Source of the DNA: Pocillopora verrucosa
Taxonomy: Eukaryota > Cnidaria > Anthozoa > Scleractinia > Pocilloporidae
DNA: 64,000 bases
NCBI RefSeq assembly: GCF_036669915.1
Contig: NC_089315.1
Span: 27,637,131-27,701,130, forward strand
Reading direction: 5' to 3'
How positions within the stretch are numbered: the stretch's first letter is position 1; every line of letters begins with the position of its first letter. Position numbers and translations under genes: made by a program. The notes below the pieces were generated by a model. The model was given only the letters and a program-made list of their open reading frames with translations, ran no database searches and was not told the origin of the DNA. Below, piece by piece: positions 34,038 through 45,488 of this stretch.

Positions 34038-36638
34038 CGGAGGTATCCTCTACCCCGTAAGGCTCGTTCTCAGTTCCCTTTACTTAGTTCAAATAACTTT
34101 ACAAATTTAAAATGCAATTGGTGTGCCCGATGCTGCAGCAAGGTGAATCTGTTGCGCGTTGAAAGCGAAACGAAATACGAAATTGAAAATCTTTATGTGC
34201 GATCTCGAATTGAATCTCTATGCAATCAAAAGATTTCTAAACCCCATATGTTATTATGGTTGACGCATATACGTCTTTATATATATTCAACGGGAATTTG
34301 ATCAAAGAAATTTATCAGATAGGGAATCTTTCCAGTCGCTTACTCACAAGTCTTAACTTCAGCGAAAGGGCGTTCGAAGCTTAGCTTTTAGGTTTGGCTA
34401 ATTGAGCCACTGGGCTGGGCCAGAGATATTGCTCTCATGGTTACTCGAAAAGACCTTGTCGAAGATTAGTTCCTATTAGCAGATGAAGATGCGGAACGTG
34501 GAGCTAAATTCGGAACATGAATGAACTTTCTTCAAAAATATTAAAACCAATATACCTCAGAATCTTAGTTTTCTGTAAAATAAAAAGAGATATTTTTTCT
34601 CTAAACCATTGCCACGCAAAAGCACAGTTTGTGGCATCGCTGTGCGCAAGTGCGGGCACAATCCCAGTATCCCTTGCGGCCCCTTTCTCTGTGTTATTTG
34701 GTGAGCGATTTAATACAAAAAAAAATTCCTTAACACAGTGGGGAGAACAGTGAACTAAATTTTTGACTGAAATGTGGAATCTACATATGAGGGAAAATTT
34801 TTAATCGTTACAAAAACAAGGTTACTGAATATACCTCGGATGACTTAGGAATCACAAAAAGTGTAGCGGGGAGGGGAGGGGGGAGGTAGATAATTCTGAA
34901 GGAATGAAAAATAGCATGTTTTCATTAAGGAGAGAAAAACGTCAGTGATCTTATGATTCTAACCAAGGCTTAAGTCAAGATCATATCTTGCTAAAATCCT
35001 ACGATTCTATTCTTTTTCCGTCCTCTTTCATTTTTTTTTTCTAATGACATTTTAACATTCTAAGGAAGAGTGATAAGTGAGCTTATTTACCCACGGGGCA
35101 TTAAGGAGCTTACAGAAATACTCGCTAGAAAGAGCGCTTGCGCTTTAGTCAACGTATAGCTGCCCCTGGTCGCTGCACTTGTTTGGTCTTCTACTACTGC
35201 TTAGAAACTCAAACCTTGATATGATGTATTTAAATAATACTTTTTTATTGCTATTTACACTGTTTTCTGTTTTGGTTTTTTTTTTTTTACATATTTACAT
35301 AGTCGAGCGGGTATTTCAAATTTTTTAGACTCTACGTTTTTCATTCCTTTCTTCCATGAAGTAAAAGATGCTTTTTATATCAATTGTGCTAAAAATTAAA
35401 AAAAAAAGAGCAAATGCACCAAAGCCAGACACGAAAACCCCTAAAACCATGCAGCAGATGGAACAAAACGGGGAACGTGTACCCCCGACCAAAGCAGTGG
35501 TGCCACCCTTGGGGATTTAGGGTTTCCTACATAATAAATCATTTACACAAATAAACGAATGCCAATATTTGCAAAAAGTAATCCCTACAAGAACATTAAA
35601 CCAAAGCTTATCAACCGAAACCAAACGTCTCAAAGTCACGGAGGCAGATATCGGTCTAAATACATACCAGCCATAACCTAAAGAAAGCGGTGAAGAATTC
35701 CTTTATAATTTTAGTGACGCCGTTGGATAATACTGAATCTGGAAATTGAGATTACTACTGACTGTGCCTCCCTTAACTAATAGGCCCCATTCTTTTCGAT
35801 GAAAATGACAATAAATCGATCGCCAAGGGGAAAACTGCGAAAATCCAAGAAAATTGTAATGGCTAATGAAAAACAAATATTTCAATTTTGAGAAATCGTT
35901 GATATCAGTTCTTTCCATTTAATGTTTGAGATACTGTGCCTTGAGCGGTTCCTTTCGGTACTTGGAGGGCGAGAACGCAAAACAGGACCCTCTCTGTTTG
36001 ACTGAAACAACTGTGGGGTGGCCCGTTGCTGAACCAACGCTTTCGAGATCATGCAACAACTTGGTTGCACAGAAAGAGGAATTGATGCAGAAATCCAGAA
36101 AATACTGCAGAAACAGCGCACAGCAGATGGGCTTTACTAGAAGTATGCTGATACCCAGGACATCATGATGGTTTCCATAGGCGTAACGAGGAACGTTCAA
36201 AGGGTCATACAGACGAAAGTAGCAAGTTCCAGGTTCTCCGTCAACGACGCGGTCTTGCGTGATCACGATGAAGACTTAAACCAGAAATCTGTGCAAAACA
36301 TTTCTCAGAAAACAAAACAAGAAAAACATACAAAACATAACACCAGATAAAAATAATGATAATGATGATGACGACGCTGGCGATGATGATAATGATAATG
36401 ATAATAACAAGAGCATTGGTGTAGGCTATTGAGTACTACGATTTTTTACCCTAAGATGCCTAGTGTAAGTTACCTCAGGAGCTGAAATCTTTAACCTCTA
36501 AGGGTGATTAACACCTAATTTCTCCTTACAATATCATCCCCGAATCACGCATCTAGATCACGAGAATAAAGGAGATGATCAATAACTAAACAAGCTTTTG
36601 GTTGTTAAACAAATTCTCCTTGTCAGCACCTTAGGAAA
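34038..36638. other. Gene-poor region 5' of A7
   Basis: No gene of the cluster. The segment 36266-36150 (minus) reads ITQDRVVDGEPGTCYFRL and onwards in an open frame with coding-like character, but I recognise no family. A GATAATGAT microsatellite lies at about 36350-36412. Confidence 0.45.
35919..36257 (-). other. Unassigned coding-like open frame
   Basis: Open for over 100 codons on minus; the first 40 (including DRVVDGEPGTCYFRLYDPLN) look like a real protein-coding exon with balanced codon use, possibly ending at a GGTATC donor near 36152. The family is not recognised. It could be an exon of an unrelated gene or an old transposon fragment. Confidence 0.25.
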
Positions 36639-36740
36639 TAATAATAATAATAATAAAAGATTTATACCGCGCCAGTATCCTACTGTTCAAAGGCGCCTAC
36701 AAGAAAAAAACTTAAACATTAACACTTAAGACAGCTAATA

Positions 36741-38744
36741 TTAATTATAAAAGGCTTTTCTAAAGAGTAAAGTTTTTAATCTACGTTTAAAAACAGACAC
36801 AGACTGAGCATTTCTAATTTCACTTGGCAAAGCATTCCATAATGATGGTGCTGCTACAGAAAAGGATCTTGCGCCATATGTTTTCAAGTTATAGGATGGA
36901 GAAACCAGAAGGTGCTTGAATGATGAGCGTAGTTGACGCGATGGGGTGTAAGATGTAAGCAGATCACAAATGTACGACGGTGCCAGGTTGTTAAGTGCCT
37001 TGTAGGTTATAAGTAAAATCTTAAAAATAATACGTTGGTTAACGGGAAGCCAATGAAGATTGAAAAGAACAGGCGTGATGTGATCATGTTTTTTTGTAAG
37101 TGTGACAAGGCGCGCCGCGGCATTCTGTACGTGTTGTAGCCTTTTTATAGCGTAGGCTGGTAGGCCATACAAAAGGGAATTACAGTAATCCAGCTTCGAA
37201 GATACAAACATATGAACCAGCAATTCAGTAGTGGTCGCTGAAAGATATTTCCTGATATAGCTAATATTTCGCAAATGATAAAATGAAGATTTACAAATGT
37301 CAGTAATATGATCCTTAAAGCAAAAATGGCTGTCGAACATAGTGCCGATATTCCTCGCCTTTTGCACGGAAGGAATAGTCTCACCAGCAACTGAAATTTC
37401 GTGAAGGAGTGGTCTTGGAAGATGTTTAGCGGAAATTACCAATAATTCAGTTTTGTCTTTATTTAATTTAAGACGATTAACCATCATCCAATGACTGATT
37501 TCATCCACACAGCTCTCGATGCTTGAAACCGCAAGATCTCTATCACCCAGTACGGTTGGTTGGAAAGACAAGTAAAGCTGTGAGTCGTCAGCATAAAAAT
37601 GATAGCTCAGGTTAAATTTCTTTACGATATCTGAAAGCGGTGAAGTATAAAGCAAATACAAAATGGGTCCCAAAACCGATCCTTGTGGCACTCCACATTT
37701 AAGGTCATGTTTCGTCGAAGTACCACCATCAACAGAGACATATTGCGTGCGATTCGATAAATAAGATTGCAACCATAATAGAGGCTTCCCAGCTATCCCA
37801 AACCGTACACGTAAACGAGAGAGGAGGATGGTATGATCGACTGTATCGAAGGCAGCGGAAAGGTCTAACAACAGCAAAATTACGATTCGACGATTATCGA
37901 TGGCAGAAAGAATATCATTGTGAACACGAATAAGTGCAGTTTCAGCACTGTGATATTTCTTGTACGCCGACTGGAATGTCTCATTTAACTCATAATCGTT
38001 AATGTAGGAGATAAGTTGATTAGCTACCAATTTTTCAATTGCTTTGCTAATAAATGAAAGATTCGATACCGGACGATAATTGCAGAATTGAGTATGATCC
38101 AAAGAAGATTTCTTAAGGAGCGGGCGTAACATTGCAACCTTGAGTTGCGAAGGCATCTGACCAGATTCCAATGAGATATTTATGATTTTGGAAATGAAAG
38201 GCAACAGAACACTAAGTGCATTTCTTGTAACATAACCAGGAAGAGGATCAAGAGCACATGACTTAGCAGCCAGATTCATGATACATGTATGAACTTCATC
38301 CGCTGTTACCATTTTGAAAATATCAAAAGAATGTGGACAGGCGTTGTCAACAACAGCAACTGTATCTCGATGAGGGAAAGCAGCAGTCGTTATATGACCC
38401 CGTATTCTATCTATCTTTGTAGTGAAGTACTTAATAAACTTGTTAGCAAGATCAGTGGGCGATTTGCAGGGGGGATATTGAATATCTGTTTTCCTTTGTA
38501 GTAGTTTATCAATTATCTTAAAAAGCTGTTTATAATTTGACTGATTCTCATTGATTAATGATGCGAAATAATTCTTCTTGGAATCACGAATTAAGTTGTT
38601 GACAGCATCACATCCCTCAATAAACAACTTACGATCAGAAGGAAGTTTTGTCATTCGCCAGCGTCGTTCAAGTTTTCTACGGGATCTCTTTAAATTATTT
38701 ATCTCCTCAGAATACCAAGGTGCAGCGGGACGCAAAGTAACTAA
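36741..38744 (-). CDS. LINE reverse transcriptase part
   Basis: An open frame of about 664 codons. RT blocks in order: NYRPVSNLSFISKAIEK (about residues 219-235), DLSAAFDTVDH (291-301), GVPQGSVLGPILY (348-360), and the catalytic YADD (381-384), then thumb and a C-terminal region typical of L2/CR1 (LHWLPVNQRIIFKILLITYK). It is in the -1 frame relative to the endonuclease and the two overlap by a few bases in an A6 run, CTGCAAAAAAGTTAG; a single missing A would explain the break. It drives target-primed reverse transcription of its own RNA. Confidence 0.93.
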   Translation of the reverse strand, partial: LVTLRPAAPWYSEEINNLKRSRRKLERRWRMTKLPSDRKLFIEGCDAVNNLIRDSKKNYFASLINENQSNYKQLFKIIDKLLQRKTDIQYPPCKSPTDLANKFIKYFTTKIDRIRGHITTAAFPHRDTVAVVDNACPHSFDIFKMVTADEVHTCIMNLAAKSCALDPLPGYVTRNALSVLLPFISKIINISLESGQMPSQLKVAMLRPLLKKSSLDHTQFCNYRPVSNLSFISKAIEKLVANQLISYINDYELNETFQSAYKKYHSAETALIRVHNDILSAIDNRRIVILLLLDLSAAFDTVDHTILLSRLRVRFGIAGKPLLWLQSYLSNRTQYVSVDGGTSTKHDLKCGVPQGSVLGPILYLLYTSPLSDIVKKFNLSYHFYADDSQLYLSFQPTVLGDRDLAVSSIESCVDEISHWMMVNRLKLNKDKTELLVISAKHLPRPLLHEISVAGETIPSVQKARNIGTMFDSHFCFKDHITDICKSSFYHLRNISYIRKYLSATTTELLVHMFVSSKLDYCNSLLYGLPAYAIKRLQHVQNAAARLVTLTKKHDHITPVLFNLHWLPVNQRIIFKILLITYKALNNLAPSYICDLLTSYTPSRQLRSSFKHLLVSPSYNLKTYGARSFSVAAPSLWNALPSEIRNAQSVSVFKRRLKTLLFRKAFYN

Positions 38745-40339
38745 CTTTTTTGCAGTGGAGCATGAGTCTCAAGTATGGTAGTAAGGACTCTGTTATATTG
38801 ATCAATCAAATAATCCAAGGATGACGATGACGAGGCAAAAAGATCAGGAAGGCTCGAATTCATAACATCAGCACAGAAATTATCAAAATCAATAGATCGA
38901 AGCTTTCTGAATGAAATAATCTTCTTGTCGAGCGGCGGCTTATTAAGCGAGAGCTGGAAGTGAACAGCAGCATGATCAGAGATGACAAAAGGAGAACCAA
39001 TTGTTAAATTTGAAACAATACTATCATCAGATCTTGTAATCACAAGATCTAAGGTGTGTCGATCTTTATGCGTTGAGCCATGTGTATGTTGAGTAAGATT
39101 GAAAGAATCCAACAATTGAAGAAATTCAGTTGAGTGTTGGGAAGAACAGGTGTCAACATGTATATTAAAATCACCAACTAATAATATTCCACCGGGATCA
39201 GCGATATAGTGCTCCAGGAACGTAGAAAACTCATCAAGGAACAATGAGGGTGTTAAACCATTCAAGGTCGAGGGAGGTGGGCGATAAACAATAATAACTC
39301 TGAGTTTTAAACCGACTGTACTTGACAATAACAAATCCATATATTCAAAGGACAAAAACTTCTTGAGCGGCTGCAACTTTAAGTTGAAAGATGATCGAAA
39401 TAACAAGCCAACTCCTCCTCCACGAGTAGAACCAGGTCTAGGAACATGATGAAATGAATAACCTGAAGGACATAAATCACGAATAATTAATTCATTGTCA
39501 GCATCTGATTGAAGCCATGTTTCTGTCAAGCCAAGAAGATCAATATTATTTTCGACGACAAAGTCCTTGATGATAGTAGTCTTGTTGTTAATTGAACGAG
39601 CATTCAGCAAGCAAAAATTCACGAAGCGAGCCCTTGGTGTGTAGCTTTTAATCGGGTTAGGAGTAAGTTCAATTAAATTTCTAAGATTCGATCCAACAGG
39701 AGTCTTCATCATGCATGTAAATCGTGAAGAATTTAATCGACAGCCTTGGGGTGAGACCAAAGCTCGAATATAATTCAAGCGCCGCCGCTTTTCTTGAACT
39801 ATTTTTCCCGCTCTGCAACCTCTAAACTTTCTTTGACAATTTTTGCCCAGAGGAAGTAAACTACATGGGAGATTCCAGTTGTAGCAGAAGCTCTGAGTAC
39901 GACGAACAAAAGGCACTAATGGAGAAGTGTGTTGTAAATTGTGATTAAGCCAATTCATCGATTTCGTTGCAGTCGAAAACGCAGAGAACTCATATCCCAG
40001 ATAGGCGTTTTGTTCTTTATGTATCCCCACCATCCGAGGGGATGTTGGACCAGGATTAGATTCAACGTCCACGAAGATAGTAAGGTCAAATTTTGTAGGC
40101 AGACCAAGCGTCAAGTGACCACGTTTGCACCAAGTACAAATCGAGCGCCTAAGTTTGTTTCTTCCATCCACCAATCTAACTGCGCGAGGAGGACCATGAC
40201 ATCTCAGCAATAAAGTAAGAGGACTCTCATAAACCGAAAAATTGATAAATGATGATCGAAAGAGAGTAGGAAAACAAATAAAAAAACCTAATATGATGAG
40301 AACAAAGTAACACGTTGCAGCCATCTTGGGCGCATACAT
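38741..40339 (-). CDS. LINE AP-endonuclease part with an N-terminal 2A-like motif
   Basis: 532 codons from the ATG at 40339. Residues 8-35 are hydrophobic (CYFVLIILGFFICF), like a signal sequence. At residues 91-98 is DVESNPGP, an exact match to the 2A consensus D(V/I)ExNPGP. The apurinic-type endonuclease follows: LLNARSINNK, LLGLTETWL, VGDFNIHVD and SDHAAVHF. 2A-like motifs at the front of such frames are reported for some APE-type LINEs of invertebrates. The frame ends at TAG 38743-38741, where a one-base shift would join the reverse transcriptase. Confidence 0.9.
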   Translation of the reverse strand: MYAPKMAATCYFVLIILGFFICFPTLFRSSFINFSVYESPLTLLLRCHGPPRAVRLVDGRNKLRRSICTWCKRGHLTLGLPTKFDLTIFVDVESNPGPTSPRMVGIHKEQNAYLGYEFSAFSTATKSMNWLNHNLQHTSPLVPFVRRTQSFCYNWNLPCSLLPLGKNCQRKFRGCRAGKIVQEKRRRLNYIRALVSPQGCRLNSSRFTCMMKTPVGSNLRNLIELTPNPIKSYTPRARFVNFCLLNARSINNKTTIIKDFVVENNIDLLGLTETWLQSDADNELIIRDLCPSGYSFHHVPRPGSTRGGGVGLLFRSSFNLKLQPLKKFLSFEYMDLLLSSTVGLKLRVIIVYRPPPSTLNGLTPSLFLDEFSTFLEHYIADPGGILLVGDFNIHVDTCSSQHSTEFLQLLDSFNLTQHTHGSTHKDRHTLDLVITRSDDSIVSNLTIGSPFVISDHAAVHFQLSLNKPPLDKKIISFRKLRSIDFDNFCADVMNSSLPDLFASSSSSLDYLIDQYNRVLTTILETHAPLQKS

Positions 40340-40400
40340 TCTACATACATGAAATGTAAATGTCTAGAGCATAGTATGGAGAGTTTGCATACTGATGTTA

Positions 40401-42090
40401 GGGTGTAAAGGGTTAAGAGATAACCGGGCCTAAAGGTGTCGTCTGATGCAATAATGAAGGATAACATGATAATGATGAGAGTGATTGAGTAACGAGTGAG
40501 CAATGATGAGAGCCTTAAACCTTACCTTGAGAAAATAATAAAAACAATACTCAGTGAGCACCATGCAATATAGCCACAACATATAAGAGCGCCAGGATCA
40601 ATCTTTGCCTCTCACGAACACGTTGGGAGATCGGGAGATTCAATTCAGTCAAGGCCGACATTAGTCCATCCTGAACCGCGTAGAATGTCTCACTCGAGAA
40701 CACTGTGCAAATTATAGATTCTAATCCTATAATTCCCGCTCGCATTCCTACAGTTGTCACTGAGAATTCTGGAACGTGCCGGCGAAATGTGGCATATAAT
40801 AATTTGAGATGTTCGCAAATCATATCTCTGGGGTTAATAACCTTTTATTTGCAGGAATTTCAGTCGGAAGGGGCAACTTTCTACTAAACTATCATCGCGA
40901 CACATAGTATCGAAAAACATTTAGCTATATTTGCAGAATGCCAAAATACTACAAAAAAAAATTACCTGATTACCTTTGAGACGGGTATCTAGAAGACACA
41001 AGCTTCAAACATAAGTTTACTCTACATGGGACTTCAAAAAGCATTAGATTCTTAAAAAAAGCGAAAAAATCACTTTAACTACTTTCTCCCACTAATTGTG
41101 TGAAGGACCTATAAAACCCTTGAGTGTACACTCTCACTAGACTATAACAATTTAAATATCATTTGAGAGTGAAGCATCTATTACGACGAATTTATTCCTT
41201 CCTTTGATATAGCATGCTTGATCGAAACTCGGCAACCTAAATTTATATCTACTACTACCCACTACTTAAGATGTCGACCTAACTTTGTTACTTTATCAGT
41301 TTTGGGTCTTTCTCTATCGGTTTTTTGGGTCATTTTGATCTTTTCGTCTGACTGGTAGTGAGCATGGAAATAAGACTTACCTTGTAAATAAGACTTATGT
41401 TGTGCTCAAATGTGGTAACATGAGCCGTTGTTACAACACAAATGAGCCGCCATATTCATCTTCTTCAAGAACAAATCAGTGTGAGCTTAAAGAGGGGGGC
41501 ATCAGGATTTTACGCTTTTGCAGTTTTTAATAGACCCCAATGCCCCTTCCTTAAATTTAGCTCAACAGGATTTGAATGCTCTAAAGCATATCGATAATAT
41601 GAGAGCGTAGCCAGTGCTACGGTTGTATGGTTTTTGCAACTTCCATTGCATAGAAGTAATTTCTTGCCAACTGGTTCACAAAAAGGAACCGCAAGTCTGG
41701 ATAAGTGGAAGTTGGTGTCCAACATGAAGACATCACTTCCTTGCTTGTAGCATGTTGACTTGGTTCTCGACTCAGCGAACCTAGTAATAAAACCATAAAA
41801 ATGGTCAGTATGCAAATTTGTGCTGCTCACATGGATACTAGACTCAGACCGATAAGAAAATTCTCGAACCTTGAAAAAAATTATTTACAAGTTAACGACA
41901 TTTAAATATTTGAGAAAACGAGAAAAATGAATTAGCTGCTTCTCTCTTTCAGTTCACTATTTCTACTCTTTTCTTGAGTACTCAAATATTTTGTCCTATA
42001 AATATTTCCTAAATTAAACTAATGACTACGTTAAATTGGATTCTACTTATCGTCGTTTTTCAGTAAAGAAGGTATCCTTTGTCTTTCAAA
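40401..42090. other. Region between the LINE and the A-type exon relic
   Basis: Mostly non-coding. The segments around 41390-41465 and 41870-42090 match, in order, sequence near 30550-30615 and 31980-32290 downstream of A7, so they are part of a segmental duplication. Minus-strand open frames at 40823-40551 and 41830-41510 have no recognised family; the second starts at GTG rather than ATG. Confidence 0.5.
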
Positions 42091-42189
42091 TCAGTCGATT
42101 AACTTCAACTTCCACGAAATGGCAGCCGCTGGTTCAGGAACTGAACTATGTCCAATTTGTCCCACACAGATGAAGTGACAAAATTCCTC
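42091..42189 (-). pseudogene. Stranded second exon of an A7-like gene
   Basis: After an acceptor TTTGTAG the frame encodes EEFCHFICVGQ and EPAAAISWKLKLID before a stop, aligning with exon 2 of A7 (KKFCRFVGER, EPAPDSSW). The normal C-terminus is lost. No matching DED exon is found upstream on this strand; the next gene up is B5. Confidence 0.7.
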
Positions 42190-42243
42190 CTACAAATGAA
42201 AGCAACATATAATACTCAGCAGTCTTACAGAATTCGGTTCTAA

Positions 42244-42312
42244 GCTGAGTTCTTGGGATCATTGAAACGCACAAGCCCCTCCATTACGGCGAGGTGGCAG
42301 TCCATGAGAGGG
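42244..42312 (-). repeat. Partial copy of the B-family 3' element
   Basis: The 5' 69 bases of the 149-base element (ATGGACTGCCACCTCGCCG on minus, and GGGGCTTGTGCGTTTCAATG). It lies 87 bases past the B5 stop, in the orientation of B5. Confidence 0.75.
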
Positions 42313-42398
42313 ACCGGTTACTTGAGGATCTCGTCAAAATTACAAAATGATATTCAGGATGATAAAGGAGAAATTAAAAGCATTTCACCTTAATTTCT

Positions 42399-43785
42399 CT
42401 ATAGTACACCGACGCGAGTTACAAGCTGCTCAATTTTTTCTTTCAAAGATTCTCCGAGTGAAGGTGGCACTGCTTCATTGGTTTTTGCTGCTTGTTTCTC
42501 GCTGATGAATTCTTTATACTTTTTCTGACAAACAAAGAAAAGACACTTGAGCTTTAATTGATGTGGATTTTGGATGACATTCTACAAAGGAAACGAATAC
42601 TGAAATTCTCTCACTCACTAGTATGAGTAAGCGACCTCAAGGTTTAGTTTAGAAAGGGGTTTGACTTCTATTGCAGGCTATCAAGAATAACTCGTTAACA
42701 TTTTATGCAGCTATTAATCCTTTTTCATGCATGCAGATGACCTCTGTGGTTGTGATTACATCAATCGAATTTGCTTGAAGGGTCTTCTAGAACGATCGAA
42801 TGGTGCTAAATTTATAATGACTCACTGTTGACATTTGGTTTTCTCTTCACGCAAAACAAAATGTTTCTAGAGAAACGTTTTTGACTCGCGTTAAGAAAGT
42901 TAGATAGCAATTTTTAGGTGTTTTACTCGAAGACAGTCGAACAGAACTTGTACCTTGGAGGGCCCAAGTATTTATTGGCATACCTCAGGCGTGACGGATT
43001 TAATGAACTTTTTGCCTTTACAAACCGAAAGCACTGTGTACTCAAATGCTCGTCCTTGTGAACGGATAAATATTGTATAGAAAACTATAGTGATGATTAA
43101 AACTGGCTCATCACTTCTTCTGTTGTTTTTCATTCTCAGTACTAAAGTTTGCTAAATTGCAAATTATGCAATTGAATTGAAGGATAATCACAGCATTAAC
43201 GCAATGTTTTCCTTTGGGCCAGGGTTGCCATCTGTTGCAGAAATAAAAGCTAGTCAAATCTTTGATCCACAGCTACCGCACTCAAGCTTTGTCGTTTTTC
43301 TCTCTGTATATGAAAATGTAAACATTTTTTCACTAATCAGGTAATTTAACGTCGTGACACACAAATTTGTGTTTCACGGAGCTTTTTATATATTGAGCGG
43401 ATGTTGCTCCAGTTTACTTACCAAACCACCGTTTTCAAACATCCAGTCTGATAGCAAATCGCTTGCCTTGGTGTTGGAAAACAGGTAAACATAAGAACCT
43501 CCCTCGAAACTTCTTGGCTGTGGAGTAAGCGAAGCATAAAGCTCACCAATAATCACCAAAGATGAGGTAATCATCGGCCACGATAGTTTTGAGCCAAGAA
43601 GAGCAATACTTGTAAATTTCTTCAGGAAGTTTTGATCAGAACAAAGCGCCTTCAACTGTCCAAGGATTTGTGCTATCATGTGACGGTTTTCTTCTTTAGT
43701 GGTGAGTAGAAACTTCACAATAGGTTTCATAGGATTGCCATGGCGGAAGTCATCATCTATCACTTGAGGTTTCTATTGACGCCAT
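42399..43785 (-). pseudogene. Family B gene lacking its DED (B5)
   Basis: The usual family start is present (ATG 43785, MASIETSSDR, then stop) and is joined by an internal deletion to the Bcl-2-like half, open from 43763 to the donor at 43422: FLLTTKEENRHM, BH1 as LSWPMITSSLVIIGELYAS, BH2 as DWMFENGGL. Exon 2 (42524-42399, acceptor TTTGTCAG) is fully intact and encodes KKYKEFISEKQA to the stop. The promoter motif remains at 43858-43843, but the start and the Bcl-2 part are in different frames, and the DED is gone. Nearest relative B3/B4. Confidence 0.85.
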
Positions 43786-43842
43786 TACTGATGTGATCAA
43801 TCATTACGAAGAACAGGGAGTGCGCATGATAATATAGTGCCT

Positions 43843-43870
43843 TAAACATCCGGTTTCTCATAATTATGTA
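43843..43870 (-). promoter_or_regulatory. B5 promoter motif (diverged)
   Basis: GAAACCGGATGTTTAAGG on the minus strand, matching the CCGGATGTT half of the B-family motif, 58-73 bases upstream of the ATG; TTACATAAT precedes it as TTACGTAAT does in B4. Confidence 0.5.
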
Positions 43871-45488
43871 ATTTCTATTTTAGTCAGCCTATTAAGATAA
43901 AGCCACCTCTGAGACATCAAAAATCCATAAAGCGGTCCTTTGAGCAGTCACAAGACAACGAAAACTTAAGGAAACACTTCTCTCCGACTTGCTTTCGTGA
44001 TTTCTGGCATCAAATTTTGATTCCTGCCCCGAACTATACTTTGGGTGATTCAAACGAAAGGTGAAGTCGCTTTTGACTGGATTCAGGGAACTTACCTTCA
44101 GAAGCACTCACCATGCATGCATTATTTCTGTCATTGCAGGCGGAACCTTTTCTTTCCCATGGAATGTGTAAAGAATTGGCGCTTGCTCATTGTCTCCTTT
44201 CAATGAAATTAGCAAGTGAGTGAATGAAGTATATTTCGCTCTAACAAAACAGCAGCATCAAGCCAATGCTTCAGTCACTCGTTTTAAAGAAAATTATTTG
44301 GCATAATTCTTTCCGTCTCCAGCTCGGGCAAATGTGTCCAGTGGTGCAATGGTAATAAGCATATGTTCCTTCCCCTCTGAGCTCATCCCTCCTGGATATA
44401 TAGCAATATTAGGTTGTCAATTCATAGTAGGGTTACGCTCCCGCATTTTACCAGGTTTCCATGGCAACTTTCGGGTATTCATTTATACTCCTGGGTGGAG
44501 AGGGACACTGCCAGAGTTGCCTTAAGCACAACGCTTTGTCAGTGCCAGGGCTACGACTCAGACTATTGCATCATCAACACCTCTGAAATTTCTAACTCGA
44601 GCTCTTCTTTTTCAGAGATAGAATCTTCCCATGAAAGTTGACATGGTGGTTATCAATTCTCATTAACGGTTCGGACATTTTACCCTTATTAGTCAAATGA
44701 AACATTAGGCACAGGTTTGAGGAAAAAAAGTTGTAAACTTTATTACATATTTCTCTTTTTTTTGTTTCTCTAACAAGAGTTTTTTTAACTGCCACATTTT
44801 TTTTTCTCTGATGCGTCATTTGCTTGTGTGTAACATTGTATCTTTGATACTTTGTATTCAAATATTCAAACATTTTTTTTTTTTTTTGTTATGTATTCTC
44901 TTGCTTATCGCTTCTTAGCAAAAAAAAACACATATAAACTTATCTTTTCTTTGTTGTCATGAGATCATTATCTCTTGTACTTGTACAGTGTAGCAAAATA
45001 GGGTTGCCTAGCCTTTCGCAACAATCTTTTTTGCATCTTTCTTATGTACCGTACCTAAGTGCAGTCAACCTTTTTTTTTCTTGAATTTTGTGACTTATTT
45101 TTCATATTTTTTTTCCTTTTTGGCATATTTTTTCGATTTTTTTTCTTGTATCTTATTTTGTTTACAATTCTTTTTTTCCTGAAATATTTTTTTTGTTTTG
45201 TTTTCCAAAAAAGGAGATCATTACACAAGAAAAACTTGCAATTACACCTTTTACCTTCAAGACTATCAGTGTCAGTTGGTTTTCATCTTGCAGTTTCATA
45301 CTCAAGCTACGATTACTAAATGCCTTATTTTCTTTTAGGAAATAAACAAATAAAATCTGAAACAGAATCTCAGAGAATGTAGAGCTAACAACACTGACTT
45401 TAAAGACATTTTCTTGTGTAATGATCTATGAAGCTACTAAAAAAAAAAAGCTTCCTCTCTCCACACAGTCAAGAGTTGAGTACATCAA
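43871..45488. other. Intergenic region between B5 and A8
   Basis: No recognised gene. Very T-rich from 44740 to 45200, giving artefactual Phe-rich frames. Confidence 0.5.

Larger units (their letters stand above)
36639..40400 (-). mobile_element. L2/CR1-type LINE, nearly full length
   Basis: The two long frames below plus a 3' end of the L2/CR1 style: GGCGCGGTATAAATC followed by a (TTA)n tail at 36657-36639 on the minus strand. The 5' boundary is not sharp; it lies at or beyond 40400, and open frames up to 40823 may belong to the leader. It sits between A7 and B5, separating two halves of a segmental duplication. A single frameshift is the only evident break, so the copy is young. Confidence 0.85.

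Noticed and set aside
38744-38757. Programmed -1 frameshift between LINE endonuclease and RT
   Set aside because: The A6G run is not in the phase of a canonical slippery heptamer relative to the endonuclease frame; a single lost base is simpler.
40551-40823. Open frame upstream of the LINE as its ORF1
   Set aside because: No ORF1 motifs (zinc knuckle, RRM, coiled coil) are visible; it could be leader or unrelated sequence, so not annotated as a gene.
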